Shown: positions 1-5,989 of the stretch, piece by piece
Numbering within the stretch: position 1 is the first letter of the stretch
Layout: every line of letters begins with the position of its first letter
Virus record (IMG/VR): IMGVR_UViG_3300027151_000002
Location: 1-64,000 of that record
Reading direction: 5' to 3' (one strand)
DNA from: a virus
DNA length: 64,000 nt
Notes under the pieces: model-generated
What the model was told of the DNA's origin: nothing
What the model saw: only the letters and a program-made list of their open reading frames with translations
The model's database searches: none
Made by a program: the position numbers and the translations under genes

Positions 1-12
1 CTGTGCGCCCGC

Positions 13-234
13 ATGGCTGACGAGCTGGACCATTACCGGCAGCTTTTGATGGATGACCGACGCGAAGCACATGCGTTGGCGACAGAAGCCCGCGCCGCAC
101 TTGCTCAGCCCAAGCCGCCGAGCTTGAAGGAGCAGGCGCTTGCATTGATAAGCCACGATCCTGAGAATCAACCCTTCCTAAGTGAGAAGGGTATTGCGAT
201 CATCCGCCGCGCTCTTGAATCCCTGCCTGAGTAA
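13..234 (+). CDS. Small hypothetical phage protein, possibly cut at the window edge
   Basis: A 73-residue hydrophilic protein with two helix-like halves and no domain I recognise. The reading frame is open for four codons upstream of the ATG at 13, so the true start may lie outside the window. It ends six bases before the next plus-strand gene, which suggests co-transcription with the two small genes that follow. Confidence 0.6.
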   Translation: MADELDHYRQLLMDDRREAHALATEARAALAQPKPPSLKEQALALISHDPENQPFLSEKGIAIIRRALESLPE

Positions 235-239
235 GTACC

Positions 240-452
240 ATGACCCATCAGATTGAACCTGTCGAATTCATCAAACCTGATTTTGCTTACATCTATGCCA
301 AAGTTGCTAGGCATGTAGCAGCAGCTTATGCTGTATGCGGTTATGACGAACACGTTTTAGATAAAGAACTTCGATTGGCAATGGAAGCTATTGAATTGTT
401 TGAAAAAGCAAGCATGACCATTTACTCTGTTATTCCTAATCCTAAGAATTAG
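240..452 (+). CDS. Small hypothetical phage protein
   Basis: A 70-residue protein, starting at an ATG in the context accATG that recurs before many genes here. It is mostly helical with an Ala-rich centre (residues 20-35) and has no recognised family. It lies between two other small plus-strand genes and probably belongs to the same early or accessory transcription unit. Confidence 0.6.
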   Translation: MTHQIEPVEFIKPDFAYIYAKVARHVAAAYAVCGYDEHVLDKELRLAMEAIELFEKASMTIYSVIPNPKN

Positions 453-476
453 TAGTCAACATCATTTCTCTTCCTC

Positions 477-719
477 ATGACAAAACTTACACCCGCTGCA
501 GAAGCAGTCCACAATGCTTTTTGGTCTGGGCATGAGTATCCAGATAGTCTCAGCAATGAAGATCTTGCTGCTGCTCTTCGTGCTGCAGTTGATGAGGTGA
601 TCTCGCCTGTACCACCACCTTGTTCAGATTCTGATGAATACCAACGAGGTTTTCTAGCCGCTCACATTAAATATCGAACGCTACTCCTTATTCTTGCCGA
701 CGAACTAGAAACCCAGTAG
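477..719 (+). CDS. Small acidic hypothetical phage protein
   Basis: An 80-residue, acidic, predicted helical protein with a Pro-rich segment (VPPPC) in the middle. It is the last gene of the first small-gene run: a rho-independent terminator follows about 65 bases after its stop. No function can be assigned. Confidence 0.65.
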   Translation: MTKLTPAAEAVHNAFWSGHEYPDSLSNEDLAAALRAAVDEVISPVPPPCSDSDEYQRGFLAAHIKYRTLLLILADELETQ

Positions 720-780
720 TCCGATCAACTAATCATCAATTATCAGGATTTCCAATAAACGCCATTTATCAAGAATCCTG

Positions 781-948
781 CTAAAGCCCCGTAAGGGGCT
801 TTTTCTTTGCCCAAGTGGTATCGCCAGGAAGAGGTTCAGTGGCATATTCAAACGTATCGTAATCTGGCTCATTGCGAGGATCATACATTTCCCCGCTTGC
901 CATCCATCGCTTAAGCCTTTCCCTTTCCTGCTCTGCAGAAAGCTTCAT
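781..948 (-). CDS. Small acidic hypothetical protein reading through a terminator
   Basis: A 55-residue protein (begins MKLSAEQERERLKRW, ends KKPLTGL) on the minus strand. It has a basic amphipathic N-terminus and an acidic, Tyr/Asp/Glu-rich centre. Its last codons lie within the terminator hairpin of the convergent plus-strand genes, so one stretch serves as coding sequence on one strand and terminator on the other. No family is recognised. The uninterrupted frame and phage-like codons support a real gene. Confidence 0.55.
   Translation of the reverse strand: MKLSAEQERERLKRWMASGEMYDPRNEPDYDTFEYATEPLPGDTTWAKKKPLTGL
784..804 (+). terminator. Rho-independent terminator
   Basis: GCCCC-GTAA-GGGGC stem-loop followed by TTTTT. 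It closes the small-gene run ending at 719. The same bases encode the last residues of the convergent minus-strand gene at 781-948. Confidence 0.85.
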
Positions 949-993
949 GATCGGCTGATCTTGTATTGGTCGAGTCTAGCTAGCAAGGTATGA

Positions 994-1029
994 GAGCTTG
1001 TTGCACAAGCTCCCACTGTGCAACAGTGG
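994..1029. repeat. Two adjacent hairpins with complementary loops
   Basis: GAGCTTG-TTGCA-CAAGCTC (994-1012) is followed directly by CCACTG-TGCAA-CAGTGG (1013-1029). Both stems are perfect (7 and 6 bp), and loop TTGCA is the reverse complement of loop TGCAA, so a kissing-loop contact is possible if transcribed. A terminator follows 11 bases later. Confidence 0.7.
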
Positions 1030-1040
1030 CCAAGCAAAAG

Positions 1041-1064
1041 AAAAGGGGCCTTACAGCCCCTTTT
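1041..1064. terminator. Bidirectional rho-independent terminator
   Basis: AAAAGGGGC, six-base loop, GCCCCTTTT. The symmetric A and T tracts would allow termination in either direction. It insulates the small-gene run from the RlpA-like gene. Confidence 0.75.
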
Positions 1065-1354
1065 CTTCACACCCTCCGATGCCCCTTTCCCTAAAGATAC
1101 AAGGGAGATGATGCGCCTCGCAGGAGACCATGCAAAAACTCCTTGGCTAAGCCATACGGCTTTGCCCGCATCATCAGAGGCGTCCACCCTCACGGCTCGC
1201 CCAAAGACGAGAGCAGCAATTAAGCCGCTAGGACCGAGTGCTTCAAAAGCATAACACACCTCGTCGGCTCGGCAGCAACGATTGAATTCATGGCACAATG
1301 GGCATTGCCTTGTCGGAGACGACTTGGCCCTCGCTAGTTCTTTCGTACTATTTG

Positions 1355-1705
1355 ATGAAACGTTTCCTTTTCTCCCTCCTGCTGCTCTGCCCCTTACAAG
1401 CGCAAGCAGCAACACTCCAATGTGGTCGCGCCTCGCACTACGGCATTGGCGACGGTTATCACGGACAACGAGCTGCTAACGGCTCTCGCTTTGACGCTTA
1501 CGCCCTCACTGCTGCTCACCCCTGGCTTCCATTTGGCACAAAAGTGCTGGTAAAGAATCGCAACAATGGAAAGTCAGTGGTAGTGACAATCAATGATCGA
1601 GGCCCATACTACGGGGGCCGCATCTTGGACTTGTCCTACGGCAGCTTCTCTCGCATTGCTTCTCCTTCTCAAGGCGAAGCCTCCATCTGCATTTCAAAGC
1701 TATGA
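1355..1705 (+). CDS. RlpA-like secreted double-psi beta-barrel protein
   Basis: A 116-residue protein with a clear N-terminal signal peptide ([18 protein letters not shown]) followed by an RlpA-like double-psi beta barrel. Visible hallmarks are ASHYG near the mature N-terminus, [11 protein letters not shown], the NDRGP motif and the GRILDLS segment. The RlpA family includes septal lytic transglycosylases acting on peptidoglycan, and an exported phage version could loosen the host envelope. The ATG at 1355 is chosen because it starts exactly at the signal peptide; an upstream in-frame ATG at 1298 would add 19 residues. It overlaps the next gene by four bases (ATGA). Confidence 0.85.
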   Translation: MKRFLFSLLLLCPLQAQAATLQCGRASHYGIGDGYHGQRAANGSRFDAYALTAAHPWLPFGTKVLVKNRNNGKSVVVTINDRGPYYGGRILDLSYGSFSRIASPSQGEASICISKL

Positions 1706-1899
1706 AAGACGCAGCTTCATTCCTGCTAGTGAGCCTGATCTTTGGGCTCGGTGCTTTTGCCATTGCAGCCTCCCCCAATGTGCTCCCTAACAAGGAAGGC
1801 CTTGACAAGTGCATGCAGCTCCACCCTGAGCGCTACTGCCGCATTGCCAACGGCTTCCCCGTGGAAAGGCTTGACAGCCCGGTTCAACTGAGCCTATAG
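1702..1899 (+). CDS. Small exported or membrane-anchored protein
   Basis: A 65-residue protein, translationally coupled to the RlpA-like gene by an ATGA overlap. Residues 5-23 form a hydrophobic signal or membrane segment ([18 protein letters not shown]). The short mature part has two cysteines (DKCMQL and RYCRI) and a Leu/Ser-rich tail. Coupling to the RlpA-like protein suggests a shared role in the periplasm or envelope; no family is recognised. Confidence 0.65.
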   Translation: MKDAASFLLVSLIFGLGAFAIAASPNVLPNKEGLDKCMQLHPERYCRIANGFPVERLDSPVQLSL

Positions 1900-1917
1900 T
1901 TCCCTCGGTCGATGGGA

Positions 1918-1944
1918 AAGGAGCCTCGCAAGAGGCTCCCCCTT
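1918..1944 (+). terminator. Terminator-like hairpin
   Basis: GGAGCCTC-GCAA-GAGGCTCC followed by a C/T tract (cccctttc). The strong stem and GCAA tetraloop fit a terminator or mRNA-stabilising hairpin after the RlpA-like pair; the T run is poor. Confidence 0.5.
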
Positions 1945-1977
1945 TCTTCCTCGTTCCTTCGCTGGCGACAGCTCCTC

Positions 1978-2256
1978 ATGGACAAAACCAACAAGATCAA
2001 ACAATTCATTTTCAATGCTGGTCACAGCATTGTTTCAGTGGAATTCATCAAGGCTGATGGCTCCATTCGCAAGCTTTGCTTTAATCCTTGGGACACCAAG
2101 GAAATCAAGGGCACTGGCACGGCAGTAAAGAAGCCCAACATTGTCCGCTGTCGTGATTTCTCCATTGCTCGTAAAGAAGGAGAAGGTGCTTGGCGTTCGT
2201 TTGATTGCGAGCGCGTGGTCAGCATCAAAGCCAACGGTCAAACCCTCGTCTTCTGA
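1978..2256 (+). CDS. Small SH3/beta-barrel-like hypothetical protein
   Basis: A 92-residue protein with alternating hydrophobic residues typical of a small beta barrel (VSVEFIKADGSIRKL, later VVSIKANGQTLVF). I have seen similar small proteins in phage early regions but know no function. The ATG at 1978 (MDKTNKIK) is preferred because the upstream in-frame part lies in the hairpin region. It is followed three bases after its stop by the next gene. Confidence 0.65.
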   Translation: MDKTNKIKQFIFNAGHSIVSVEFIKADGSIRKLCFNPWDTKEIKGTGTAVKKPNIVRCRDFSIARKEGEGAWRSFDCERVVSIKANGQTLVF

Positions 2257-2259
2257 ACC

Positions 2260-2466
2260 ATGCCTCTCACAAAAACGCAACAGGCTATTGCCAGAATGGT
2301 TTCTGACAATGCAAAACATAAGTGGAAAGATTACAGCGCAAATGATCGTTCTTCTGCTCGCAGTTTTATTCTTTCCCGCATTAATAAGCCCGCTTATAAA
2401 AAGAAACGCGATTTGCTAATTACGCTTGCAGATGCTCTGCAAGATGACATTTGGAAAGTGCTTTAA
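2260..2466 (+). CDS. Small basic hypothetical protein
   Basis: A 68-residue basic helical protein, rich in Lys and Arg (KHKWKDYSANDRSSARSF). It is coupled to the following HicA-like gene through a TAATG overlap. The pairing resembles a two-gene toxin/antitoxin layout, but it does not look like HicB and no antitoxin motif is visible. Confidence 0.6.
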   Translation: MPLTKTQQAIARMVSDNAKHKWKDYSANDRSSARSFILSRINKPAYKKKRDLLITLADALQDDIWKVL

Positions 2467-2657
2467 TGGGGACGCAAGACAATAGGCGAGCAGTATTTGC
2501 TTTGGCCGCAAAATATGACTTTGTCCTTCATCGCGAAAAAAGACATTATGTTTTCAAACATCCTTCCGGTAAAATATTTTGCACAAGTAAAAGTACTTTA
2601 GACAAGCGTTTTCTAAGAAACGTTGAAAGCTTTATTAAGCGAGTCTTGTCTTCGTAA
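2466..2657 (+). CDS. HicA-like small protein (double-stranded RNA-binding fold candidate)
   Basis: A 63-residue protein starting at the ATG overlapping the previous stop. The order KYDFVLHREKRHYVFKHPSG followed by a C-terminal helix resembles HicA mRNA interferases, whose catalytic His lies in a (G)SHH-F-like strand; His at RHYVF could be its equivalent. HicA proteins cleave mRNA and are normally neutralised by HicB, but no HicB is seen here. It could equally be a phage RNA-binding protein on the same fold. Confidence 0.5.
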   Translation: MGTQDNRRAVFALAAKYDFVLHREKRHYVFKHPSGKIFCTSKSTLDKRFLRNVESFIKRVLSS

Positions 2658-2668
2658 CGGTTTGTGAC

Positions 2669-2694
2669 AAAGGGGCCTCGTGGCCCCTTTCTTC
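2669..2694 (+). terminator. Rho-independent terminator
   Basis: AAAGGGGCC-TCGT-GGCCCCTTT stem followed by CTTCT. It is the first of a series of intergenic cassettes (terminator, then a TATTGTTC/TATAGTTC element) that separate single genes up to 4.24 kb. Confidence 0.85.
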
Positions 2695-2724
2695 TGTATT
2701 GTTCCCTTGTTCGCGCTTCAAACC

Positions 2725-3045
2725 ATGGCAACCATTCCAACTATTCATCTCAACGGCACTGGCGCCACCACACTGCGTGATGAATACGCTGCTGCTTACG
2801 ATGCCATTGGTAAGGCAGTAGATGCGCTCGTAGCAGCCACGTGTAACGCTCGCGATTTCTATCCACAAGGCACTGACGCCTACTACAAAGCTCGCGATGA
2901 AAGAGCAGAGGCTTTCGATAAGCTTCGCCAGGCGCAACACTATGTAGGCGAAATGTTAATGGGCATTTGTGATCAATGCCCTGAAGCCAGAGCTGAGCTA
3001 GGCTTCACGAGGCCTAGCTCTCACAGCGTGCTCCGTCGCTCGTAA
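2725..3045 (+). CDS. Conserved hypothetical phage protein of the DFYPQG family
   Basis: A 106-residue helical protein with an ARDFYPQGTDAYYKARDE core, which I recognise as a widespread small family in phages and cyanobacteria of unknown function. The ATG at 2725 (MATIPTIHLNGTG) is chosen over an upstream frame extension because it has the recurrent aaaccATG context and sits just after a terminator/promoter cassette. The C-terminus carries two cysteines (CDQC). Confidence 0.75.
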   Translation: MATIPTIHLNGTGATTLRDEYAAAYDAIGKAVDALVAATCNARDFYPQGTDAYYKARDERAEAFDKLRQAQHYVGEMLMGICDQCPEARAELGFTRPSSHSVLRRS

Positions 3046-3083
3046 CGCCCCACAAAGAAATTGTTGGGAACATTCATCTTATC

Positions 3084-3293
3084 ATGCCTTTTCCCATTGG
3101 CACCCTCGTTGATCTCTACGATTTTGGCTTCAAGCAATGGCGAGGAGAATACACCGTCGTAAAGATCACGGAGACTGGCCTGCATAAAATCAAAAACACA
3201 AAAACCAATAGCCAGCAGTTTGTCAAGGAAAAAGCTCTACGCATGGGCAGGCTCGCCCCGTTTCGCATTGAGAGCCTTTATGACGGTTTGTAA
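3084..3293 (+). CDS. Small hypothetical protein
   Basis: A 69-residue protein with beta-rich pattern (PIGTLVDLYDFGFKQWRGEYTVVKI) suggestive of a small SH3-like or KOW-like barrel. No confident family. It is flanked by repeated TTTGTAACG/TATAGTTC intergenic elements, so it is probably a separately regulated early gene. Confidence 0.6.
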   Translation: MPFPIGTLVDLYDFGFKQWRGEYTVVKITETGLHKIKNTKTNSQQFVKEKALRMGRLAPFRIESLYDGL

Positions 3294-3295
3294 CA

Positions 3296-3345
3296 GGCCT
3301 CGATAGAGGCCCTGCCATGCCGTATAGTTCTTCTCACAGGCGGAG
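3296..3345 (+). promoter_or_regulatory. Repeated intergenic cassette: hairpin plus TATAGTTC element
   Basis: GGCCTC-GATA-GAGGCC hairpin (3296-3311), then CCATGCCGTATAGTTCTTCTC. TATAGT could be a -10 box with TGCCAT about where a -35 would lie. The same arrangement recurs after the genes ending at 2657, 3758 and 4156. Confidence 0.5.
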
Positions 3346-3371
3346 ACGCCTCCTCTAACCAACCATCCACC

Positions 3372-3758
3372 ATGACTCTCATCGCTCCTCCTCTCCAAGG
3401 CACCCAGCTCCAGCCAGGTACCATCCTTTCCAGTTCCTGGGGCTATTCCATGACCATCGTGGATTTCTACGTGGTGGTGCGCTGCACAGAGAAGACTGCC
3501 TGGGTGCAGCAGATCGAGAGCCATGAAGTGGACAAAGGCCCTGCTGGTGGCTACGCAGTGCCCGAACTCACTCGCAAGCCAAAGCTGGTCTTCCAGAATC
3601 GTGCCGATGGTGAAGGCGGTGAGCTGGTAGTGGCGCCTGTCAAGAGTTTCCGCATCAAATGCCACAGCGATGGTGAAGAGTGGCTGTGGAACAGCAAGCT
3701 CCAACGCACCATGCGCATCTGGAGCGGTAAGCAGATCTACAGCAACCACTGGGACTGA
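3372..3758 (+). CDS. Hypothetical phage protein
   Basis: A 128-residue protein, beta-rich with many Val and Trp residues (TIVDFYVVVRCTEKTAWVQQ) in its first half and a conserved-looking RIWSGKQIYSNHWD end. Such small single-domain proteins are common among phage early genes, but I recognise no family. It is isolated by regulatory cassettes on both sides. Confidence 0.65.
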   Translation: MTLIAPPLQGTQLQPGTILSSSWGYSMTIVDFYVVVRCTEKTAWVQQIESHEVDKGPAGGYAVPELTRKPKLVFQNRADGEGGELVVAPVKSFRIKCHSDGEEWLWNSKLQRTMRIWSGKQIYSNHWD

Positions 3759-3783
3759 CCTTTGTAACGAAATATCAACGCCA

Positions 3784-3830
3784 GCAGCGGGGCCGTAAGG
3801 CCCTGCTTTGCCATGCTGTATAGTTCTCTC
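3784..3830 (+). promoter_or_regulatory. Repeated cassette: terminator hairpin plus TATAGTTCTCTC
   Basis: GGGCC-GTAA-GGCCC stem extended by GCA/TGC (3784-3806), then TTTGCCATGCTGTATAGTTC followed by TCTC. TTGCCA and TATAGT are separated by only eight bases, so a conventional -35/-10 pair is not certain. The element is very similar to those at 3311-3335 and 4190-4210. Confidence 0.5.
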
Positions 3831-3865
3831 ATGAGCGGCGACGCTCCTCGTTTAAGGAACCAACC

Positions 3866-4156
3866 ATGACCTCCTATTCCATCCTCTGCACCAACTCCAG
3901 CAATGGCGGTCAGTGCGAGCTTCTCATTGATGCTGCTTCTCCCGAGCAGGCTCAGCAGCACGTTGCAGATTCCCGCCCCTCCTACATCATCAAAACCATT
4001 GAGCCTGTAGAGCGTAAGTTCGTCTGCTATGGCTTCTGCCGTAGAAATCAGCGCAACGACGCTCTTGGCTATATCACTTTTTCTGCTGAGCAAGCACGTT
4101 CCATTTGCCAGCAGCTCCACCCTGACTTCGCCATTGATCGCGTTGAGCTTGCGTGA
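3866..4156 (+). CDS. Small hypothetical protein
   Basis: A 96-residue mixed alpha/beta protein with Cys residues at SILCTN, QCELL, FVCYGF and SICQQ. The AAGGAACCAACC leader in front of the ATG provides a weak Shine-Dalgarno match. It is bracketed by the repeated cassettes. Function unknown. Confidence 0.6.
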   Translation: MTSYSILCTNSSNGGQCELLIDAASPEQAQQHVADSRPSYIIKTIEPVERKFVCYGFCRRNQRNDALGYITFSAEQARSICQQLHPDFAIDRVELA

Positions 4157-4170
4157 AGCTTTGTAACGAC

Positions 4171-4210
4171 GGGGCCGATCACGGCCCCTTTCGGACTATT
4201 GTTCTCTCAT
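4171..4210 (+). promoter_or_regulatory. Repeated cassette: terminator hairpin plus TATTGTTCTCTC
   Basis: GGGGCC-GATCAC-GGCCCC followed by TTTC (4171-4192), then CGGACTATTGTTCTCTCATG. It is the fourth member of the intergenic cassette family and is also preceded by TTTGTAACG after the stop codon. Confidence 0.55.
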
Positions 4211-4242
4211 GAAGCGCGAGCTTCCCTCGATTTTTTAAAACC

Positions 4243-4443
4243 ATGAGCACCCTGCCTCTCGCCACCCACACCTACGCCGTCACCATCGAGCACCGTTACG
4301 GCGACATCTATCTGAACTGGCAAACCATTAACCTTGATGCCACTAGCGAAGAAGAAGCTAAAACGCTGGCTGAGCATCGTTTTCCTGAATCCTGGAACGT
4401 GAAGGCTATTCGTGCTGTCCGTCATGAATGGGCTGCGCTCTGA
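4243..4443 (+). CDS. Small hypothetical protein
   Basis: A 66-residue protein with a beta-alpha pattern (TYAVTIEHRYGDIYLNWQTI, then EEEAKTLAEHRFP). The second half resembles the helix common in small phage proteins of about this size. It is preceded by a cassette and a run of T and A. Function unknown. Confidence 0.6.
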   Translation: MSTLPLATHTYAVTIEHRYGDIYLNWQTINLDATSEEEAKTLAEHRFPESWNVKAIRAVRHEWAAL

Positions 4444-4466
4444 TTTCTCTTGTTTCTCCTTTGATC

Positions 4467-4691
4467 ATGCCTTTTCCTATTTCTTTCGTTTCTGAAGATG
4501 AATATGGAGTGTCTTATACAGCACGCACATTCCATTCCGTTGAAGAACTACACGATGAAATCAGAGCTTTAGAAGAACTGCTTGATGAAAGCTCAGTCGG
4601 CAGGGGCTATGTCATCCAGGTAGCTCTAGACCAGCTCAAACAACTTGCCCACGAAATCGAAGACGAGCCCCTTCCCACTTGCGACCAATGA
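4467..4691 (+). CDS. Small acidic hypothetical protein
   Basis: A 74-residue acidic protein, starting at MPFPISFV. Helical segments rich in Glu (SVEELHDEIRALEELLDES) suggest a helical or coiled-coil protein. It overlaps the next gene by four bases (ATGA), so the two are translationally coupled. Confidence 0.6.
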   Translation: MPFPISFVSEDEYGVSYTARTFHSVEELHDEIRALEELLDESSVGRGYVIQVALDQLKQLAHEIEDEPLPTCDQ

Positions 4692-4990
4692 TCACTACCA
4701 TCCGTACCTACCAAGACAACGGCCCGTATTTCTCCTGCACAAGAGGCAGCTACCAAGCTGCCTCGCTCCAGCAGCTCATCTTCCACGTGAGACAGGCGAT
4801 GGAGGACCGTGAGCACGTCATTGGCATTTACGGCCCCGATGGGGCCTGCAAGGGCATCTGGCAGCTCGATATTGAAGGGCACGTGGACAGTGCTGGCGAT
4901 ACCATCGTGGATCACGAGGCCTATGAACTGCTCAGGCCCAGCACCAAGAGCAAATGGGCCTGGGAGTTCCTGCAGAGGCAATTGGCTTAA
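4688..4990 (+). CDS. Hypothetical protein
   Basis: A 100-residue protein starting at the ATG of the ATGA overlap with the gene before. A beta-strand-rich region (HVIGIYGPDGACKGIWQLDI) is followed by a helical C-terminus (KSKWAWEFLQRQLA). No family is recognised. Coupled translation suggests a product used together with its neighbour. Confidence 0.6.
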   Translation: MITTIRTYQDNGPYFSCTRGSYQAASLQQLIFHVRQAMEDREHVIGIYGPDGACKGIWQLDIEGHVDSAGDTIVDHEAYELLRPSTKSKWAWEFLQRQLA

Positions 4991-5014
4991 TTATTTCATT
5001 GGAGACGATTAATC

Positions 5015-5173
5015 ATGATTCTCATTGATTTCTTTGATGAAGCCTCTTGCAAAGGCACTGAACTCATTGAAGGCTGGTATTTCTACGATGATTCTGATGA
5101 TTCAGTGGTAGGAGGGCCTTTTTCCAATGAAGAAGCCGCCATAAAGGCGGCGTTTGATGGGCACGGCTGGTGA
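5015..5173 (+). CDS. Small acidic hypothetical protein
   Basis: A 52-residue acidic protein (MILIDFFDEASCKGTEL... ending KAAFDGHGW). A GGAGA Shine-Dalgarno-like sequence lies about nine bases before the ATG. It is the last gene of the AT-richer early run. The iteron-like repeats and GC-rich island begin immediately after its stop. Confidence 0.6.
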   Translation: MILIDFFDEASCKGTELIEGWYFYDDSDDSVVGGPFSNEEAAIKAAFDGHGW

Positions 5174-5174
5174 T

Positions 5175-5247
5175 GTATCTGGGGTCCGGCTGGAAGCGTA
5201 TAGGGTCCGGCTAGCTCCGTATCTAGGGTCCGGCTAGGGGCGTATCA
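5175..5247. repeat. Three iteron-like tandem repeats
   Basis: Three near-identical units of 21-23 bp sharing GGGTCCGGCT and separated by GTAT-starting spacers (GTATCTGGGGTCCGGCT, GTATAGGGTCCGGCT, GTATCTAGGGTCCGGCT), then a partial fourth GTATC. Helically phased direct repeats of this kind are typical of replication-initiator or repressor binding sites. They mark the exact boundary of the GC-rich island. Confidence 0.8.
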
Positions 5248-5989
5248 TGGTTTCTTCACATTGTTTCATAACGCTACCGTTTTATGCTTTTATGCGCATA
5301 ACCGCATAGTAGTGCGTCTGTACTATAGTACACCTGTATTTGTGCCAATCTTCGGATCGTCCCTGATTATGATACGTACCAGTATCGGCAGCCGCCTGCG
5401 ATCCGCAGCCGTATCGGCAAGCGGTCCTGATCTGCGTTCGTAGCAGCTCACGCCAGTGATCACGATCGTGATCAGCCAGCCACTGCCGTTCTGCGTTGGT
5501 AGCGGCCTGCGCCAGTGATCAGCATTTTGATCAGCCAGCCCTACCGTTCCGCGTTCGTGCGGCCTGCGCAGCGTGATCAGCAGCGCAGGCCCTGGCCCCA
5601 ATCGTTCCGCATCCGCAACGTCAGGCGGGGCCGTTCCGCATCGATGCCAGCCCCTGGCCTTTGTTCCGCATCCGCACGGCCTGCCCCTGCTGATCAGCAG
5701 CACGACCCCCAGGCCGTGCCCTTCCGCATCCGCATCAATGGACGGCGTGCCGATTGGCCTAGTTGCCAAAGCGGCAGGCGATGCCGTACGTGCGTGCGCG
5801 ATCATCTCTTTTTTGCTTTGCACGGCATGGCAGGCGCTGGCCCGTACCATCCCGCAGGGGCCAAAGCCCCTAGCTAGTAGGCCACCTATGGGAGTGGCCT
5901 AGTTGCCCCTGGCTTTACCTTGCCTGCTAGGGGCTGCAGGCCTTTTAATGGGGGCACTGGCGCGAGCCAGCCCCTTTGCACTTGAAACC
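5248..5989. promoter_or_regulatory. Long dyad-rich noncoding region
   Basis: About 740 bases without a convincing gene. It starts AT-rich, with a perfect 14-bp palindrome TGTACTATAGTACA (5319-5332). It then becomes GC-rich with an 18-bp palindrome TGATCACGATCGTGATCA (5457-5474), at least four further TGATCAGC copies (about 5516, 5529, 5573 and 5690) and repeated GTTCCGCATCCGCA (about 5603, 5665 and 5723). The clustering of dyads and direct repeats fits an origin or a complex regulatory region. Open frames on both strands here follow the repeats and look spurious. Confidence 0.55.

Larger units (their letters stand above)
949..1354. other. Intergenic stretch with paired hairpins and a terminator
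   Basis: No convincing gene. It contains two adjacent perfect hairpins (994-1012 and 1013-1029) whose loops are complementary, then a bidirectional terminator (1041-1064), then about 290 bases with no clear signal before the RlpA-like gene. Open frames on both strands between 1065 and 1300 look like chance. Confidence 0.5.

Noticed and set aside
945-1415. 156-residue minus-strand open frame
   Set aside because: It overlaps the hairpins, the terminator and the RlpA-like gene start and has no domain.
3237-4120. Minus-strand frames of 170 and 127 residues
   Set aside because: They are shadows of the plus-strand small genes and cross the repeated cassettes.
5323-5902. Open frames on both strands in the dyad-rich region
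   Set aside because: They follow the GC-rich repeats; their composition is low-complexity and no family is recognised.
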